Source of the DNA: Symbiodinium kawagutii
Taxonomy: Eukaryota > Sar > Dinophyceae > Suessiales > Symbiodiniaceae
Direction of reading: 5' to 3'
NCBI GenBank assembly: GCA_009767595.1
Contig: VSDK01015324.1
Location: 229,907 to 293,906 of the forward strand
DNA length: 64,000 nt
The first letter of the stretch is position 1. Each line of letters starts with the position of its first letter. Under the pieces are notes generated by a model. That model did not search any database. It was not told the origin of the DNA and saw only the letters and a list, made by a program, of their open reading frames with translations. Both the position numbers and the translations under genes were made by a program. Below, in pieces: positions 21,985 to 32,620 of the stretch.

Positions 21985-22109
21985 CTGGAAAAGCTCAGGC
22001 GAAGGGGTCGACGAAGGGGTCGAAGAATGTATATCATGAGGATGTATGGATGGATATGACAGGTGATCCAGGTAAATCTCGGTTTGGGAAGTACGTGATC
22101 TTGCTTTTA

Positions 22110-22162
22110 CAGATCTATCTATCCATCTATCTGTCTACCTACCTACCTACCTACCTACCTAC

Positions 22163-22218
<56 letters not shown>

Positions 22219-22257
22219 TTTTCTGTCTATTTTTTCCATCTATCTATCTATCTGTCT
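22110..22257 (+). repeat. (CTAT)n/(CTAC)n microsatellite
   Basis: Tetranucleotide run with a short interruption near 22216-22238. Confidence 0.95.
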
Positions 22258-22259
22258 GA

Positions 22260-23076
22260 CTCTTTATATGTACATTTGTTGTACGTCATTCCTTTGTGAT
22301 TCTTTCTTGGGTTCCAGTATCTTACTTCATCGCTCTACCAGTGAGGGCAGGTGTCAAGCTGGGCTCCGGTACTTCCAAGTACAAGCAGCAGGGATTAAGT
22401 GCACACATATGGTGGGATCCACATATTCAACAATATGTATACTTATATATATAGATATACATTTACATATTTAAACAGCTTAAAGTGTCCAATGCATTTG
22501 TTTGTGTGTTGCTTGCGTTTTCGTTTACCATACTGTATGCTCTATATTACGGTCATTTTTTCAAACACACATCATATATGTACAAATCTATTTTTGTATA
22601 CAGACATTGCACCATCCCCTGGTTTCATATCAGATCATTCACATGTACATGTGAGACTCTTGAAGACGTATTTTTGTGTCTTAGATATCTTCGGTTTTGA
22701 AGTTGTTCGTACTCGTCCAAGCCGACGGTGCCGGCAGCTGCTTGAAATCATCGGCGACAGGAAAGGGTATCGTGGCTACACCAGCACTTGCAGTAAAACT
22801 GCAAGTATCTCATCTAGTCGCTTGGCGGGAACTGTCCGCGCTTGGTAGGAGGGTGAATCAACGTACTTAGGGTTGTTAGAAGGCTAAAGCTACTTGAAAT
22901 TCAGAGCATAAGGAAAGAAACAAGACACTCACACATCCTACAGGCAAATGATGTTGTATATTGTGTTTATTCATTACACTCACTTAAATAGAAGTGTTGG
23001 TTGCTATGACTGAGTGGTGAAACCAGATGGTAGTTTAGGTTGAAACGTTTCCTTGGTGATTCGTAGATTGATGATT
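22260..23076. other. Spacer
   Basis: A plus frame near 22670-22846 (tail SISSRLAGTVRAW) could be an exon but has no splice support. Confidence 0.3.
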
Positions 23077-23176
23077 CCCTATGCTTCCAGGTACCCTTAT
23101 AGTTGATCACTGGCTGGTTTATGCCATTGTCGTTTTCGGTTGGTCACCTACTATAACAGAAACTGGAAGCATAGGG
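23077..23176. mobile_element. Family C element
   Basis: CCCTATGCTTCCAG to CTGGAAGCATAGGG, flanked by ATT on both sides (3-bp duplication). Confidence 0.8.
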
Positions 23177-23453
23177 ATTGATAGCGATTGATTTCTGAAC
23201 TTCCCAATGCTTGTGTTGGCGAGGCCTCGCTCTGGTTGATTTAAATACAAAAATGCTGGCGTCATTTGCTATCACATTTGTCACTTTCTTCAAGGACCCT
23301 TTTCCAATTATAACAGGATGCCTACTCCGGGTTGAAGTTTCATCAACATGTCCCCAGACCACAGCAGGATTAATGGTAATAAAAATTCCTTTCCGTGGAA
23401 GTGCCACGTTGGATCGGGGACTTGTCGCGCTTGAGATGTTCTCGTGGCCCCAG

Positions 23454-23529
23454 GCTGCTTCGACACGTTGGTGGAGCAACTCGCTGCAGATGGTCATTTG
23501 TTCTTGGTGTTTGTGCAACATTTGTGTGC
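23454..23529 (+). CDS. Candidate 76-base internal exon
   Basis: Lies between the acceptor TCGTGGCCCCAG and the donor GTGC|GTAAGT and reads CFDTLVEQLAADGHLFLVF then VQHLC. Both sites are close to consensus. Other frames in this stretch are also open, so moderate confidence. Confidence 0.45.
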
Positions 23530-23561
23530 GTAAGTGGTGTGCGCACACACGTATGGTATAT

Positions 23562-23657
23562 GGCTATGCGTAGGTCAATATTGACCAGCCAAAATTTGGG
23601 ATATTGAACAACAATGAGAAGGATGATAAGGAAAACAATGGTTAATGACCCACAGCC
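23562..23657. mobile_element. Family B element, internally shortened
   Basis: GGCTATGCGTAGGTCAATA to TTAATGACCCACAGCC. Confidence 0.65.
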
Positions 23658-23659
23658 AT

Positions 23660-24756
23660 ACATGAATGTGCATTTGCACAAGTACATGACTGTGTTCGAA
23701 ATGTGGTTGAAATGTGTGGTGTGCTAGTAGATTTAGGCAGCAATTCGTGCACTTTGCCCCGGTCTCGGTTCTCTTTGTCCAGCAGAAAGTCGCAGTGGAC
23801 ACCAGAAAATGTGACAAATAATTGATGCCCATATTTGATTTGGACGAGGGCCCATCCCTACTACCAAATCTGTTTTGACCACGCCTCCAATGATGAATGA
23901 TTCCTGACTGTCCTATCCCAGTTAGTCTTGCTCCTTCATCATTATTTGCATGACGATGTCGGTCAGAGTCAGTCACAAACTACGTAGTTCAAATCCTACA
24001 AGTTTGCATCATGTTTGGGTTTCTCGGCATTACCAGACCCACACACACATTGGACAAACAGGCTCCGCAGATCTCATCTGTAATTGCTGAAAACCTGGTT
24101 CAACCTTAGGGTAGGATCATTGGGTCTCTTGCGCAGTCCAAGAACATCAAGGGTTTCAAGCCTTTTCCCCTTAGGCCAGACATGGCCAAATCCTCTTGAG
24201 TACTTTCACCACCCAACAAAGATCACCAACAGGAAAGCTGCAAGTCAACCCATGTCAACCCAACAGTGACCATGGATGCCGTTTCGCAACCATTTCTGGT
24301 GCCCCGCTGCTTGCACCTTCTGAGGCACAACGACGTTCCTCCGCAACGATGCTTTCAGCACTTTGATCCTCGCCAGACCGAGACCGGAGTGTCAGGAGAT
24401 GTTGGTTGGGGAAGTCGCGTCCCCGTGGGGACACCCCTTGGAAACATCTTGGGACATCTTGGAACATCTTGGAACACTTGCTGCAAATCATGCCACGGGT
24501 ATGGGTTGCCTATGGCACAGCCTTTTCACGCCCACATTCAAAGTATTCATTCTGCCTCATTGGCGTCGCTGTCCGATTTACGCTTCCTATCCATGGGTTC
24601 TTACGGCAGGCCGGGCTACAGCACAAGGTAACCAAAAGGTACCTATGACAGCGCATTACATGCCATTTACCATGCATACAATCATCAAAATACAAATGAT
24701 TCACATCTATTCACCAACATCATCAACCAAATGACCCTAATATACGAACATCATTT
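23660..24756. other. Spacer with an undecided coding-like block at 24255-24491
   Basis: 24266-24400 can be read on the plus strand (MDAVSQPFLVPRCLHLL) or on the minus strand (SGEDQSAESIVAEERRC to a stop at 24255). Both are plausible and neither has clear splice sites. Confidence 0.3.
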
Positions 24757-24877
24757 GGCTGTGGGTCAAAACCCTTAGTCCCCCTGGTTCCCCTATCATT
24801 AACCATTGTTTTCCCTATAGTTTTATTGGTGGTTAACCCACCTTAGTTGGTTGGTAAACTGCTTGACCCAGCTCGCC
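24757..24877. mobile_element. Family B element
   Basis: GGCTGTGGGTCAAAACCC to GCTTGACCCAGCTCGCC; the right end is altered. AT-rich (ATT/ATC)n sequence follows to about 25010. Confidence 0.6.
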
Positions 24878-25267
24878 ATATATAGCTGGTATATTCCCTC
24901 TTATTGTTGCTTGTTATCTCCTATGATTATTATTACTATTGTTATCATTATCCTTATCACCATTATTATCATTATCATTTGTTACCATTATAGGTGGTAT
25001 ATATCCCCTATAATTGTTCCTTATCATCCCCTATTACTAACCATTAACCAGCTATTGATATACTAACATCATTTGTTGCTAGAAATGACTAGTGACTGTT
25101 GACTACTGACGGCTCCTCTTCGCTGCTCATGGCTCAGGCACAGGCACTTGTGCACAGCGCCTGCGCTGTGCCGGCTGAAAGCTTGCGGCTCCTTTCCCTT
25201 GTGAGTCACTGAGCCGCTGAAAATTCAGCTGACTTGCCTGGAAATGCCTGGGGTATATTGAGAGCAT

Positions 25268-25318
25268 GCTACATATATATATATATATATATTTATTTAT
25301 TTATTTATTTATTTAATA
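25268..25318 (+). repeat. (TA)n(TTTA)n microsatellite
   Basis: Simple repeat; (GA)n and (GT)n runs follow at 25450-25484. Confidence 0.9.
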
Positions 25319-25504
25319 CTATTTATAATATTGATAAGAAAGTAATATATTGTTCGATATTGCTGTTGCTTACAAGTTTCCATTCTTTCATAGAGGGAGA
25401 GGGGATTATCTTCTGAGATTTCTGCTTTTTTGTGACACATTTGAACACAGAGAGAGAGAGAGATACATATATGTGTGTGTGTGAGATGCAGAGTGCTTCA
25501 TTGA

Positions 25505-25762
25505 ATGTCACTGCTGCAAAGCATTTGGCAGTCATGTCCACAATCGGGACCATCACAGTGGGCGCAAACCACAACCCAACAAGTTCTTAGCAAGTCGGAC
25601 CGGCAGTGTTGGCGACATTTCCCTGCTGCAGCTGGTCTTTTGGGTGACCCAAAACTTATCAATGATACATTGCGGCTTGAGGATATCAAGCTGGAAACCC
25701 GGTCCGTGAATCCAATCGAACAGATTTTCATATGGAATCACTCTTCCATGGACCACTACTAA
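25505..25762 (+). CDS. Hypothetical 85-codon frame
   Basis: ATG at 25505; the second half (LGDPKLINDTLRLEDIKLE) looks like protein. It runs into the minisatellite at 25753, so the last residues are not authentic. It may join the exon at 25879, which also lies on the plus strand. Confidence 0.35.
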   Translation: MSLLQSIWQSCPQSGPSQWAQTTTQQVLSKSDRQCWRHFPAAAGLLGDPKLINDTLRLEDIKLETRSVNPIEQIFIWNHSSMDHY

Positions 25763-25869
25763 CCATACAAATCACCACTACTCACCATACAAATCACCCC
25801 TACTAACCATATGAATCACCCGTTACTAACCATACAAATCACCCCTACGAACCGTATGAATCACCACTA
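25753..25869 (+). repeat. Minisatellite, about 23-bp unit, five copies
   Basis: Unit ACTAACCATACAAATCACC with variants ATATGAATCACC. Confidence 0.85.
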
Positions 25870-25878
25870 CCAAAACAG

Positions 25879-25971
25879 AATCCATGGCTTGGAGTTTAAC
25901 CCGGACCGTTTTGCTTCCCTTGCCACCGGAACCCATCTTAAGCGCGAGGATCTCTGCGCGCGACTATCAGG
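25879..25971 (+). CDS. Candidate internal exon
   Basis: Acceptor CCAAAACAG and consensus donor CAGG|GTAAGT enclose 93 bases that read IHGLEFNPDRFASLATGTHL then KREDLCARLS. Composition is convincing and only one frame is open. The product is not recognised. Confidence 0.55.
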
Positions 25972-26014
25972 GTAAGTCCTCAGTTCCCAGACTTTTATCA
26001 AACAAAGATGTGTT

Positions 26015-26114
26015 CTGGCTGATGGTTTGATTCACATTGTTTCTTTTCCCTGGCAATCATTAACAAATGGTTGGTTGACTAATATTGTTCATAGGGATTG
26101 AAACCATCAACCAG
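26015..26114 (+). mobile_element. Family A element
   Basis: CTGGCTGATGGTTTGATTC to TTGAAACCATCAACCAG, 43 bases downstream of the exon above, so intronic. Confidence 0.7.
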
Positions 26115-26917
26115 ATAATATAAATGTTTCAAGTTTCAAATGATTTTGAATTTCTAGTTTTAGAGATACCCTATGATGCTTAGAATTAGGGTTTTCACTG
26201 GAAATTTGCAGAGAACTACAGCATGGTCTTTGTCGCCTGAGAGTTTCTCCGAATGTTCCCGCTTGCATGTGCTAAGGTGAGAACCAGAGACTGAATGTGG
26301 CTTTGACCTACTACCACGATGAGGCCAGCTGATGTACTCCTGCCCAAGCTGGGGATCCATGGTGTGAAGCAGCAAGCGAGGATAGGCGGCGCGGCATGGA
26401 CGATATGCAACAGAGAAGCGGACCGAAGAAGCGCACAAGGCGAAGTAGGCAGTGTTCTTAACCCTTAATTGTGAGCATCTCCTAGCACCTGACTATTTGG
26501 ATCATCGCAGCAGCCAGGCTCTATAGCCTACGGTATCTTGATGACAGCTTGAAGTGCGATAGGTCAAATCTACACACTCCAAGCTGTAACGAATGATGAT
26601 GAGTGAATATCAGTGAAGTTCTCTCGCTGCAAGAAAACACGCTATAACATTGTCACCCGCTGCAACCAAGAATTGGAAATTATATGAAGTCACCACTTCG
26701 TAGACTATAATCTTATTAGTAAACTCTTCGATTGTCACGGGTCCGGCGTAGTTGTGCATACTCTGTACAGGATATTGAGGGTAGTGACATCTCGGAATTG
26801 ATAAGCGCATACCACAGAATTGGGTTGGGAAACTGGAATGGATTCAAACATGTAGCGGGACGACACGCTGACTTAGTGTAAAACCATCCATGCTGCCACT
26901 TCGGCATTGCACGGCAC

Positions 26918-27055
26918 ATGAGTCCATGGCAGGCCGAACGAGCAAAACTTGCCGCCGACCTAAAGGAGGTCGGGGTACCACGGTGGTTGGCGAACCGAGC
27001 CAGGAACGCATGGCATCAATGTCTTATATCTTGGACACACGGGGCTTGGGGATAG
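26918..27055 (+). CDS. Candidate exon or small ORF, 45 codons
   Basis: ATG at 26918 reads MSPWQAERAKLAADLKEVG then VPRWLANRARNAWHQCL, with a stop at 27053-27055. The frame extends upstream to a stop near 26881. Strongly helical, basic and Trp-rich; it could be a fragment of a mobile-element protein or a host exon. Confidence 0.42.
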   Translation: MSPWQAERAKLAADLKEVGVPRWLANRARNAWHQCLISWTHGAWG

Positions 27056-27119
27056 CATCTACTTTCACCATCCCCGCGCTACGAGTACTGCACAATCTAT
27101 TCAGCTGGTGCTTGGGAGG

Positions 27120-27190
27120 GAGCTGAGACGGCAGGGGTGCCCATATAGCCTTTTAAAGTGAGAATAGGGAGAGCGATTTGGAGCTACCAG
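27120..27190. repeat. Motif H copy
   Basis: CCTTTTAAAGTGAGAATAGG then GAGCGATTTGGAGCTACCAG; similar strings occur at 60210-60245 and 62786-62825. Confidence 0.45.
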
Positions 27191-27383
27191 GGTTCTAACC
27201 AACTGCTAGTAGTCAATTACTGCTACAAGTTTTGGGATCTCGGGCGGCTCACGGGAAGGTCTAGTTTGCCACCAGCTGCTTGCCCATGAACATGTATGAG
27301 TTTGTGGCATCACCAATCCGGTCAATTAAGTATGACTGACATACTCTGACCATTCCTTAAAAACATCATGATATGACATATTC

Positions 27384-27473
27384 ACACACCCACACACCCG
27401 CACACGCACACACACACACATACACACCCGCACACACACCCGCACACGCACACACACACACATGCGCACACAC
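27384..27473 (+). repeat. (CA)n-rich microsatellite
   Basis: Imperfect CA repeats with CCGCA interruptions. Confidence 0.9.
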
Positions 27474-27520
27474 AGATACATGGAACCATCTCTTTGACCA
27501 AACCACATCCTGGGGTAGGT

Positions 27521-27651
27521 AGGATGCGCGGCTTCAAGGCTCTCATCTGCAGCCAATGGATCTCTGAATCCTCCGCGGTTTCCGTTCAGGTCATTGCACG
27601 AGTCGAGCACGAGAGCCCGCAGAATCGAATCTCGATTCGGAGCTTTCGGGA
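27521..27651. CDS. Coding-like segment, strand undecided
   Basis: On the plus strand ATG at 27521 reads MRGFKALICSQWISESS and ends at CGGGA|GTAAGA, a fair donor. On the minus strand the same DNA reads LVLDSCNDLNGNRGGFRDPL. The plus reading is preferred because the next firm exons (27952, 28129) are on that strand. Confidence 0.35.
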
Positions 27652-27697
27652 GTAAGATGGGTGAGGGGACCATCCCCAAAACGCCCCATGTACATAT

Positions 27698-27811
27698 GGC
27701 CATGGGTCAATATGAACCAACCAATTTCATGGGGGATCATGACCAACCAATAACAAGGAAAACAATGATTAATGATAGGGAACCAGGGGTACGGGGTTCT
27801 GACCCATAGCC
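27698..27811. mobile_element. Family B element
   Basis: GGCCATGGGTCAATATGAACC to TGACCCATAGCC, flanked by ATAT twice. Confidence 0.8.
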
Positions 27812-27951
27812 ATATTGCCTCAGTATGTAAACACTAGTGAATCTAGTGAACATCAATTGGTAATTGTGTGTGTGTGCGTATTCTTGTTGGGTGAGATTCT
27901 TTATAAACCAGTCACTCGCACTCTGCACAGCGTCCATGAAGACCTTTTCAG

Positions 27952-28264
27952 ACAAATCCTGCAAGCTTGTCAACAAAGCTGAGGGATGATCTCAGCCAAG
28001 TATCAACTGCCTGGTGGTTTCAATATGTTTCCATCATTTGTGTTTCATCTCTAGTACCTATATATACACCATTGGTTGGTTGACCTCCGCATATTTTTCA
28101 CGGAGGTGAAGCACCAGCAACCCGTCAGCGCCACGCAGCGCCCGTTGCTCGGTGAGCCCTGCCAGTGCCGCCAAGGAGAGTCCCAAGGGTCGTTGAGCCT
28201 TCTGCTTGAAGATGCTTTGGAGGCCTCGGAACTGGTGGCGGCTTCCAACCGCGGAGACTGTTAG
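27952..28264 (+). CDS. Two 3' exons split by a family A intron
   Basis: Exon 27952-28013 follows ACCTTTTCAG and reads TNPASLSTKLRDDLSQVSTA, ending phase 2 at TG|GTGGTTT. Exon 28129-28264 begins at the AG that ends the family A copy, completes the codon as Cys, and reads ATQRPLLGEPCQCRQGE, then SLLLEDALEASELV, with a stop TAG at 28262-28264. The join is in phase. A minus-strand reading of both pieces is also open, so the strand rests on the splice agreement. No known domain. Confidence 0.55.
28011..28128 (+). mobile_element. Family A introner-like element
   Basis: CTGGTGGTTTCAATATG to GAAGCACCAGCAACCCGTCAG; intron 28014-28128 with GT and AG at its ends. Confidence 0.65.
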
Positions 28265-28324
28265 ACTCCCTAACCGCATGGTTTTTATAGTAGTTAAATC
28301 ATGGGGGATGACAAGCAACTACTG

Positions 28325-28398
28325 CTTAATAGTGGTTAATTAATGGTTAATAGTGGTTAATAATGGTTTAGTGGTTAATAGTGGTTCATAATGGTTAA
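28325..28398 (+). repeat. Minisatellite TAATAGTGGTT
   Basis: Six or so imperfect 10- to 11-bp units. Confidence 0.8.
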
Positions 28399-28409
28399 AC
28401 AACTACTGC

Positions 28410-28516
28410 GCATGGTGCTTTGGGAAAGATTTTGGGCCGGTTTTTCCATCGGAACTATTAACGAATGGTTGGTTGACTAATATCTTTCAGAGGGGGTTGA
28501 AACCGCCACCAACCAG
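28410..28516 (+). mobile_element. Family A element, left end eroded
   Basis: The interior (ACGAATGGTTGGTTGACTAA) and right end (GAAACCGCCACCAACCAG) match. Confidence 0.6.
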
Positions 28517-28560
28517 TCATTGTACGACAATGATTTCCAAGACATATATATGTTCAACAG

Positions 28561-28674
28561 ATGGAGTTCAATGGTGATCAACTTTACGAGGTCGGAGGAC
28601 AGCGGTACGGGGGTCAACGTCAACCAGTGTCAGCATTGCTGTGGATTGACAGCAGCTTTGCCTGCGGCCGCTGA
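28561..28674 (+). CDS. Candidate exon starting with ATG
   Basis: ATG follows an AG (TTCAACAG) directly and reads MEFNGDQLYEVGGQRYGG, then VSALLWIDSSFACGR and a stop at 28672-28674. The AG|ATG arrangement could also be a trans-splicing acceptor, which dinoflagellate mRNAs use, but that is inference. The minus strand is open here too. Confidence 0.42.
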   Translation: MEFNGDQLYEVGGQRYGGQRQPVSALLWIDSSFACGR

Positions 28675-28768
28675 GCAACTTCAAGGCAGATCGATGGATT
28701 CAATATGATTCAATCTCTTTGATGCTATTTATAGCTTTGAATCCTTTGATTGAATATATGATTCATAT

Positions 28769-29272
28769 TTAATATTTAATCATATTTAATTCAATCTCTT
28801 TAATGCTGGATTCATATAAATGCATGGATTTGTCAATTGAGCGGTGTATTTGACCGAAACTGTGAAGTTCGGGCCAGAACGGCAGCACCTCAGGGGACCG
28901 ACCTGGGAATGGACGTCCACAAACTCCAGCATGGGAGCGTCCAAGCCTCGCAAGGACCTGCGAAAACCAAGCAGGTGCTTGCAAGCCAGAGTTGTTTTGT
29001 AGATCCGTTATGAATGAACCCCAGTTTACCTGCTCAAAAGCGGGTGGTTTGTTATTTGGTAGATTTTGATAGGGGTTTAAAATTGCAACCCTATCCCCGA
29101 AATCGCTTGCCCTGATTATTTGGTGCCTGGTCCACAGCAGCGGCAACTTGTCCCCACGACACGCAGGCTTTCTCTCAGTGGTGCGTAGAGGCTGTTCTGG
29201 GGCTGGATGACGGTGAGAGTGTGGTGACATTTCTGCGACCTTTTTAGCAATGCTTGAAATGGTGGACCCCAA
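28769..29272 (-). CDS. Minus-strand frame, doubtful
   Basis: A 167-codon frame with a non-ATG opening. The middle (LQAPAWFSQVLARLGRSH) looks coding, while the C-terminal end runs through AT-rich sequence and is unlikely to be translated. Confidence 0.3.
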   Translation of the reverse strand: MGSTISSIAKKVAEMSPHSHRHPAPEQPLRTTERKPACRGDKLPLLWTRHQIIRASDFGDRVAILNPYQNLPNNKPPAFEQVNWGSFITDLQNNSGLQAPAWFSQVLARLGRSHAGVCGRPFPGRSPEVLPFWPELHSFGQIHRSIDKSMHLYESSIKEIELNMIKY

Positions 29273-30273
29273 AGGTTATGGTTGGTTTGTTACACGTTGA
29301 TACATTGTGTTATTATACAGTACATGCTGAATAGTAGAAGATGTTGGGGCAACCCTATTTTAAGATATTTTAAGAACCGCCTGTTTGGGAAGGCCAATAT
29401 GATTTGGTGTTGGCCGACAAGTTTTACAACTGTTGTGGCAGGGTTTCTCCATAAGCAGTGCCCATGCTGTTGGTCACTAGGATGCTTGTAGTTTTCCCCA
29501 AAGTAAGCCGCCCATGGCCACAAGAGAGAAACGCTGACCCGGCCTTGACACGACCTGATTTCTTCCTTTGGGGGCAGGGAAATGGTAAGATGTTGCACGT
29601 TATTTTTGTCGGCTCACGGGTATGCACAACCATCAGCATCTTCGGAAACCAGGAGTGCCACTGGGATCAAGTAGTCTATTGGTGATGGACGCACCATACT
29701 GAGCCAGGTATTGGGGTCCTAGTGGGAGTTTTGGTGGGGACTATGTGAGGTGGTGAGCAGTGGATCGGTTTTTGAGACCAACTGAGCTGTCACTTGCTCA
29801 GAAGAGGCTTCCTTCCATTTTGGAAAGGGGTACTGTGGCTGAACATATTCCCATGCTAGTCACGGCCGGTACTGAAACTCTCTGAGCTGACCAAGATCCA
29901 ATCTCTATTGAATACATCGTCCGGGTGTGTGCATATCTAGTCAGCTGAGAGTTCTATATCTAGTTCCATAGATTTCCAGGTATATGTAGTCAACTTTATA
30001 TATCTGACCTATCAAATGCCACAGGTCAGTGAGTTCTATATCTACTTTGCATTTCTCGACATCAAGGGCGATCGCAGCCTTCTGATGCTAGTTGTTGCTT
30101 GGCAGCCCTGGCCAAGGCATGGCCGACCATGCGCGCATACGGCACCACGCGGAGTTTACGTACGAATATGAGATTCATCGGAATATATTGCAATCTATAT
30201 ATTGGGATATGCTGCATTCTATTGGAATATTTGCTAGAATAGTTGGATCTGACTTAGTTGGTGCTGCAGTGAG
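29273..30273. other. Spacer
   Basis: Only short overlapping frames. No repeats from the main families are recognised. Confidence 0.3.
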
Positions 30274-30520
30274 ATGACAAAAATCCTTCTGACTTCTAGG
30301 TCCATGGTGCCGGACACAACTCTGATTGCCACTTGCTCTAAGGCCAAGCGATTGCAAAGCTTATTAGCAGCGACTTCCATTTCCAGCTTGGTCGCCAACC
30401 TCAAAAAGACCAGGCGCAAATGTGCCGGGCAGAATCGGTTTGTTGCATACTTCACACCCTGGGAGTTCTCAGATACAACCACCGGTCTGTCTGCACTTCT
30501 GCCTGTACAAAATTGTATGC
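30274..30520. CDS. Coding-like segment, strand undecided
   Basis: The plus strand has ATG at 30274 (VPDTTLIATCSKAKRLQS). The minus strand reads LRLATKLEMEVAANKLCNRL and then ALEQVAIRVVSGTMDLEV to a stop at 30234, which is the more helical and acidic. Neither has decisive splice sites. Confidence 0.35.
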
Positions 30521-30559
30521 ATGGGCCTTGGTTGTTGGGTATTTTGGTTGTGGTCTTAT

Positions 30560-30646
30560 GGTGGTTTCTCAAGTTTCTGAAAATAGGGGTACCCATCGTT
30601 TAGTCATTTTCAGTAATAAGCCAACCAGCTCTTGGGTCCCCCATGG
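30560..30646. repeat. Family D element
   Basis: GTGGTTTCTCAAG and GAAAATAGGGGTACCC begin it; the right end is lost. Confidence 0.5.
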
Positions 30647-30738
30647 TCCCCCTATGGCCTGTGAAACATTCATTCAGTTGGTATATCCCTTAGTATTGTT
30701 GCTTATTACACCCTTATTACACCCTTATTATCCCTTGG

Positions 30739-30921
30739 TTGGGGTTGAAAAAAACGCAAGAGCAAAGCCTGGCGTCGTCAAGGCGTTGGGCAGAGAGGGC
30801 CTGGCAGATGATGTCCGCACAGCAGGACGCCTGGCACTGGGGGGCCCAGGGCTTGCCTGGTGGGGCTCCGTTGTTTTTCCTCGGTGGACAGCCACTGTGT
30901 GCTACTGGTTGGTGGTTGTAA
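30739..30921 (+). CDS. Hypothetical short frame between repeats
   Basis: Reads QSLASSRRWAERAWQMMSAQ from a non-ATG codon and ends in repeat sequence. A second frame (GVVKALGREGLADDVRTAG) is open too. Possibly an exon between two element copies. Confidence 0.3.
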   Translation: MGLKKTQEQSLASSRRWAERAWQMMSAQQDAWHWGAQGLPGGAPLFFLGGQPLCATGWWL

Positions 30922-30970
30922 ATGGTTCAATGATAGGGGATAATAAGCAACAACAATGGTTGAACAACTA

Positions 30971-31070
30971 CTGGTTGGTGGTTTGATTCACATTTTTTAT
31001 TTTCCCTAGTAATGATTAACAAATGGTTGGTTGACTAATATTTTTCGTAAGGGTTGAAACCACCAAGCAG
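30971..31070 (+). mobile_element. Family A element
   Basis: CTGGTTGGTGGTTTGATTC to GTTGAAACCACCAAGCAG, exactly 100 bp; a second fragment of a similar element abuts it on the left. Confidence 0.75.
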
Positions 31071-31315
31071 GTTAGTTCACTAAGTAGCTTCGCTACCCAC
31101 TTACTGGTGCTATGTTAGCTTGGCAGCAGCTCACTACTGCTAACTCCACTAACACCAGTAATTGGATATGTAGTACTGGAGGTGTTAGTTGTAGGGTCAT
31201 CAACCGAGAAACATTGTCAGTTAGTTCACTAGATGTTGCAGATGCTTCGGTGGGATGTGTTGGAAATTGTTCTGTTAAAATTAAGTATCCTTTGATATCC
31301 TTAATCTCCCCGCTA

Positions 31316-31426
31316 CACTCCGGTAAACTAACCTGGCAATGGATTTTAACCATATTTTGTAGTGAAACCCAGGGAAAACACCAATAAATAGTGGATTTTC
31401 CATTGCCAGGTTAGTTTACCAGAGGG
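31316..31426. mobile_element. Family E element (TA duplication)
   Basis: CACTCCGGTAAACTAACC to GGTTAGTTTACCAGAGGG with TA on both sides; the whole ends pair over about 30 bp. Confidence 0.8.
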
Positions 31427-31775
31427 TAAGTAGAGCTTTGTTCACAACCAATGGTAGTTGGCTTTAGTTTCCGACCGACTGTATTCATGGAAAAGTTGCA
31501 TTGGGGGCTGCATCGCGCACGCTTTTTGCAAGCATCAAAGTTGGGCATGAAATGTTGTCAAAACACTCTGGGTTCAAGAGCCAAATAAGTGCGTCAATGA
31601 TGACTGGAATCATGACTATCGATATCGGATTGCACCTGCGCTTAGACATGATTCCAGAACCCTAAGCCAGCAAGCAGAGCACGCGCCGGTTTGATACTGC
31701 AATTTCTCGATTGTGCTTAATTTCGGTTCTGAACATGAGCAAAGAAACAGAAGCATAAAATGGTAAACAACACTA

Positions 31776-31887
31776 CACTCCGGTGATCTAGCATAGCAAT
31801 GGAAAATCACCATTTTTCTAGGGGAAACCGTAGGGAAACCAGCCATAACTGGTGGATTTTCCATTGCTATGTTAGATCACCAGAGGG
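31776..31887. mobile_element. Family E element (TA duplication)
   Basis: CACTCCGGTGATCTAGC to GTTAGATCACCAGAGGG, TA on both sides. It lies only 350 bp from the previous copy. Confidence 0.8.
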
Positions 31888-32354
31888 TACTGAAGGTGGA
31901 GATATTCTGTTCTAACATTTGGAACCATTTTTCGGCGAATCTGGTGGAGAGCCTTTCCAGGACTGCGCTTTGCTGGAACGTTTGCATACCAAGACGCTTA
32001 TGCACCTCGGGACGACTGGGAAGGGCGCATGATCAGTGGTAATCAGATTTTAGTTGCCACTCACAGCTGTTAGTTGTCACTCACAGCTCCAGATTGGAGC
32101 TATTTTCGTCATTTTTGGTCATTCCTATGGAACATAAGTACGCGGTTGACCATTCTATAGCCTATGATCTGGGAATGGCATGGAATGGCGGTTTTTTTAT
32201 CTTTAACATAGTTTCACAACTGGACCCTGAAATAACAAGGGGGATGTGTGATGTTCATTGTGCCAGTGAATGCGGTACATAGTCGTTGTTCACGCTGGTG
32301 GACCACGTCGAGACGCACAAGCAGATGACCCATCCCAATTTGGTTCTTTCAGAT

Positions 32355-32460
32355 GGCTATGGGTCAGTTCACCCCGTACCCCTGGTTCCCGCATTATAAC
32401 TATTGTTTTCCCCATGATTGGTTGGCTAAAAACCACCCTTATTGGTTAGTTAATATTATA
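32355..32460. mobile_element. Family B element, right end lost
   Basis: GGCTATGGGTCAGTTCACCC begins it; the TTAATATTGACCC end is cut at TTAATATTATA. Confidence 0.6.
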
Positions 32461-32522
32461 TACATGAGGTTTTTGCTTTTGTTTTCCCAGACTGAGTGTA
32501 CGGACCTATATGCAGTATATAA

Positions 32523-32620
32523 TTGGTTGGTGGTTTCAAACATTTTTATTGTCCCTAGTAATGATTGACAAATGGTTTGTTGACTGATCTTTTTCATAGG
32601 GGTTGAAACCACCAACCAGA
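32523..32620 (+). mobile_element. Family A element
   Basis: TTGGTTGGTGGTTTC to GTTGAAACCACCAACCAG. The left flank looks like a short exon after TTTTCCCAG. Confidence 0.75.

Noticed and set aside
22110..22257. Possible CRISPR-like array
   Set aside because: It is a plain CTAT/CTAC microsatellite without spacers.
25753..25869. Possible CRISPR-like array
   Set aside because: Units of about 23 bp are contiguous with no unique spacers; it is a minisatellite in a eukaryotic context.
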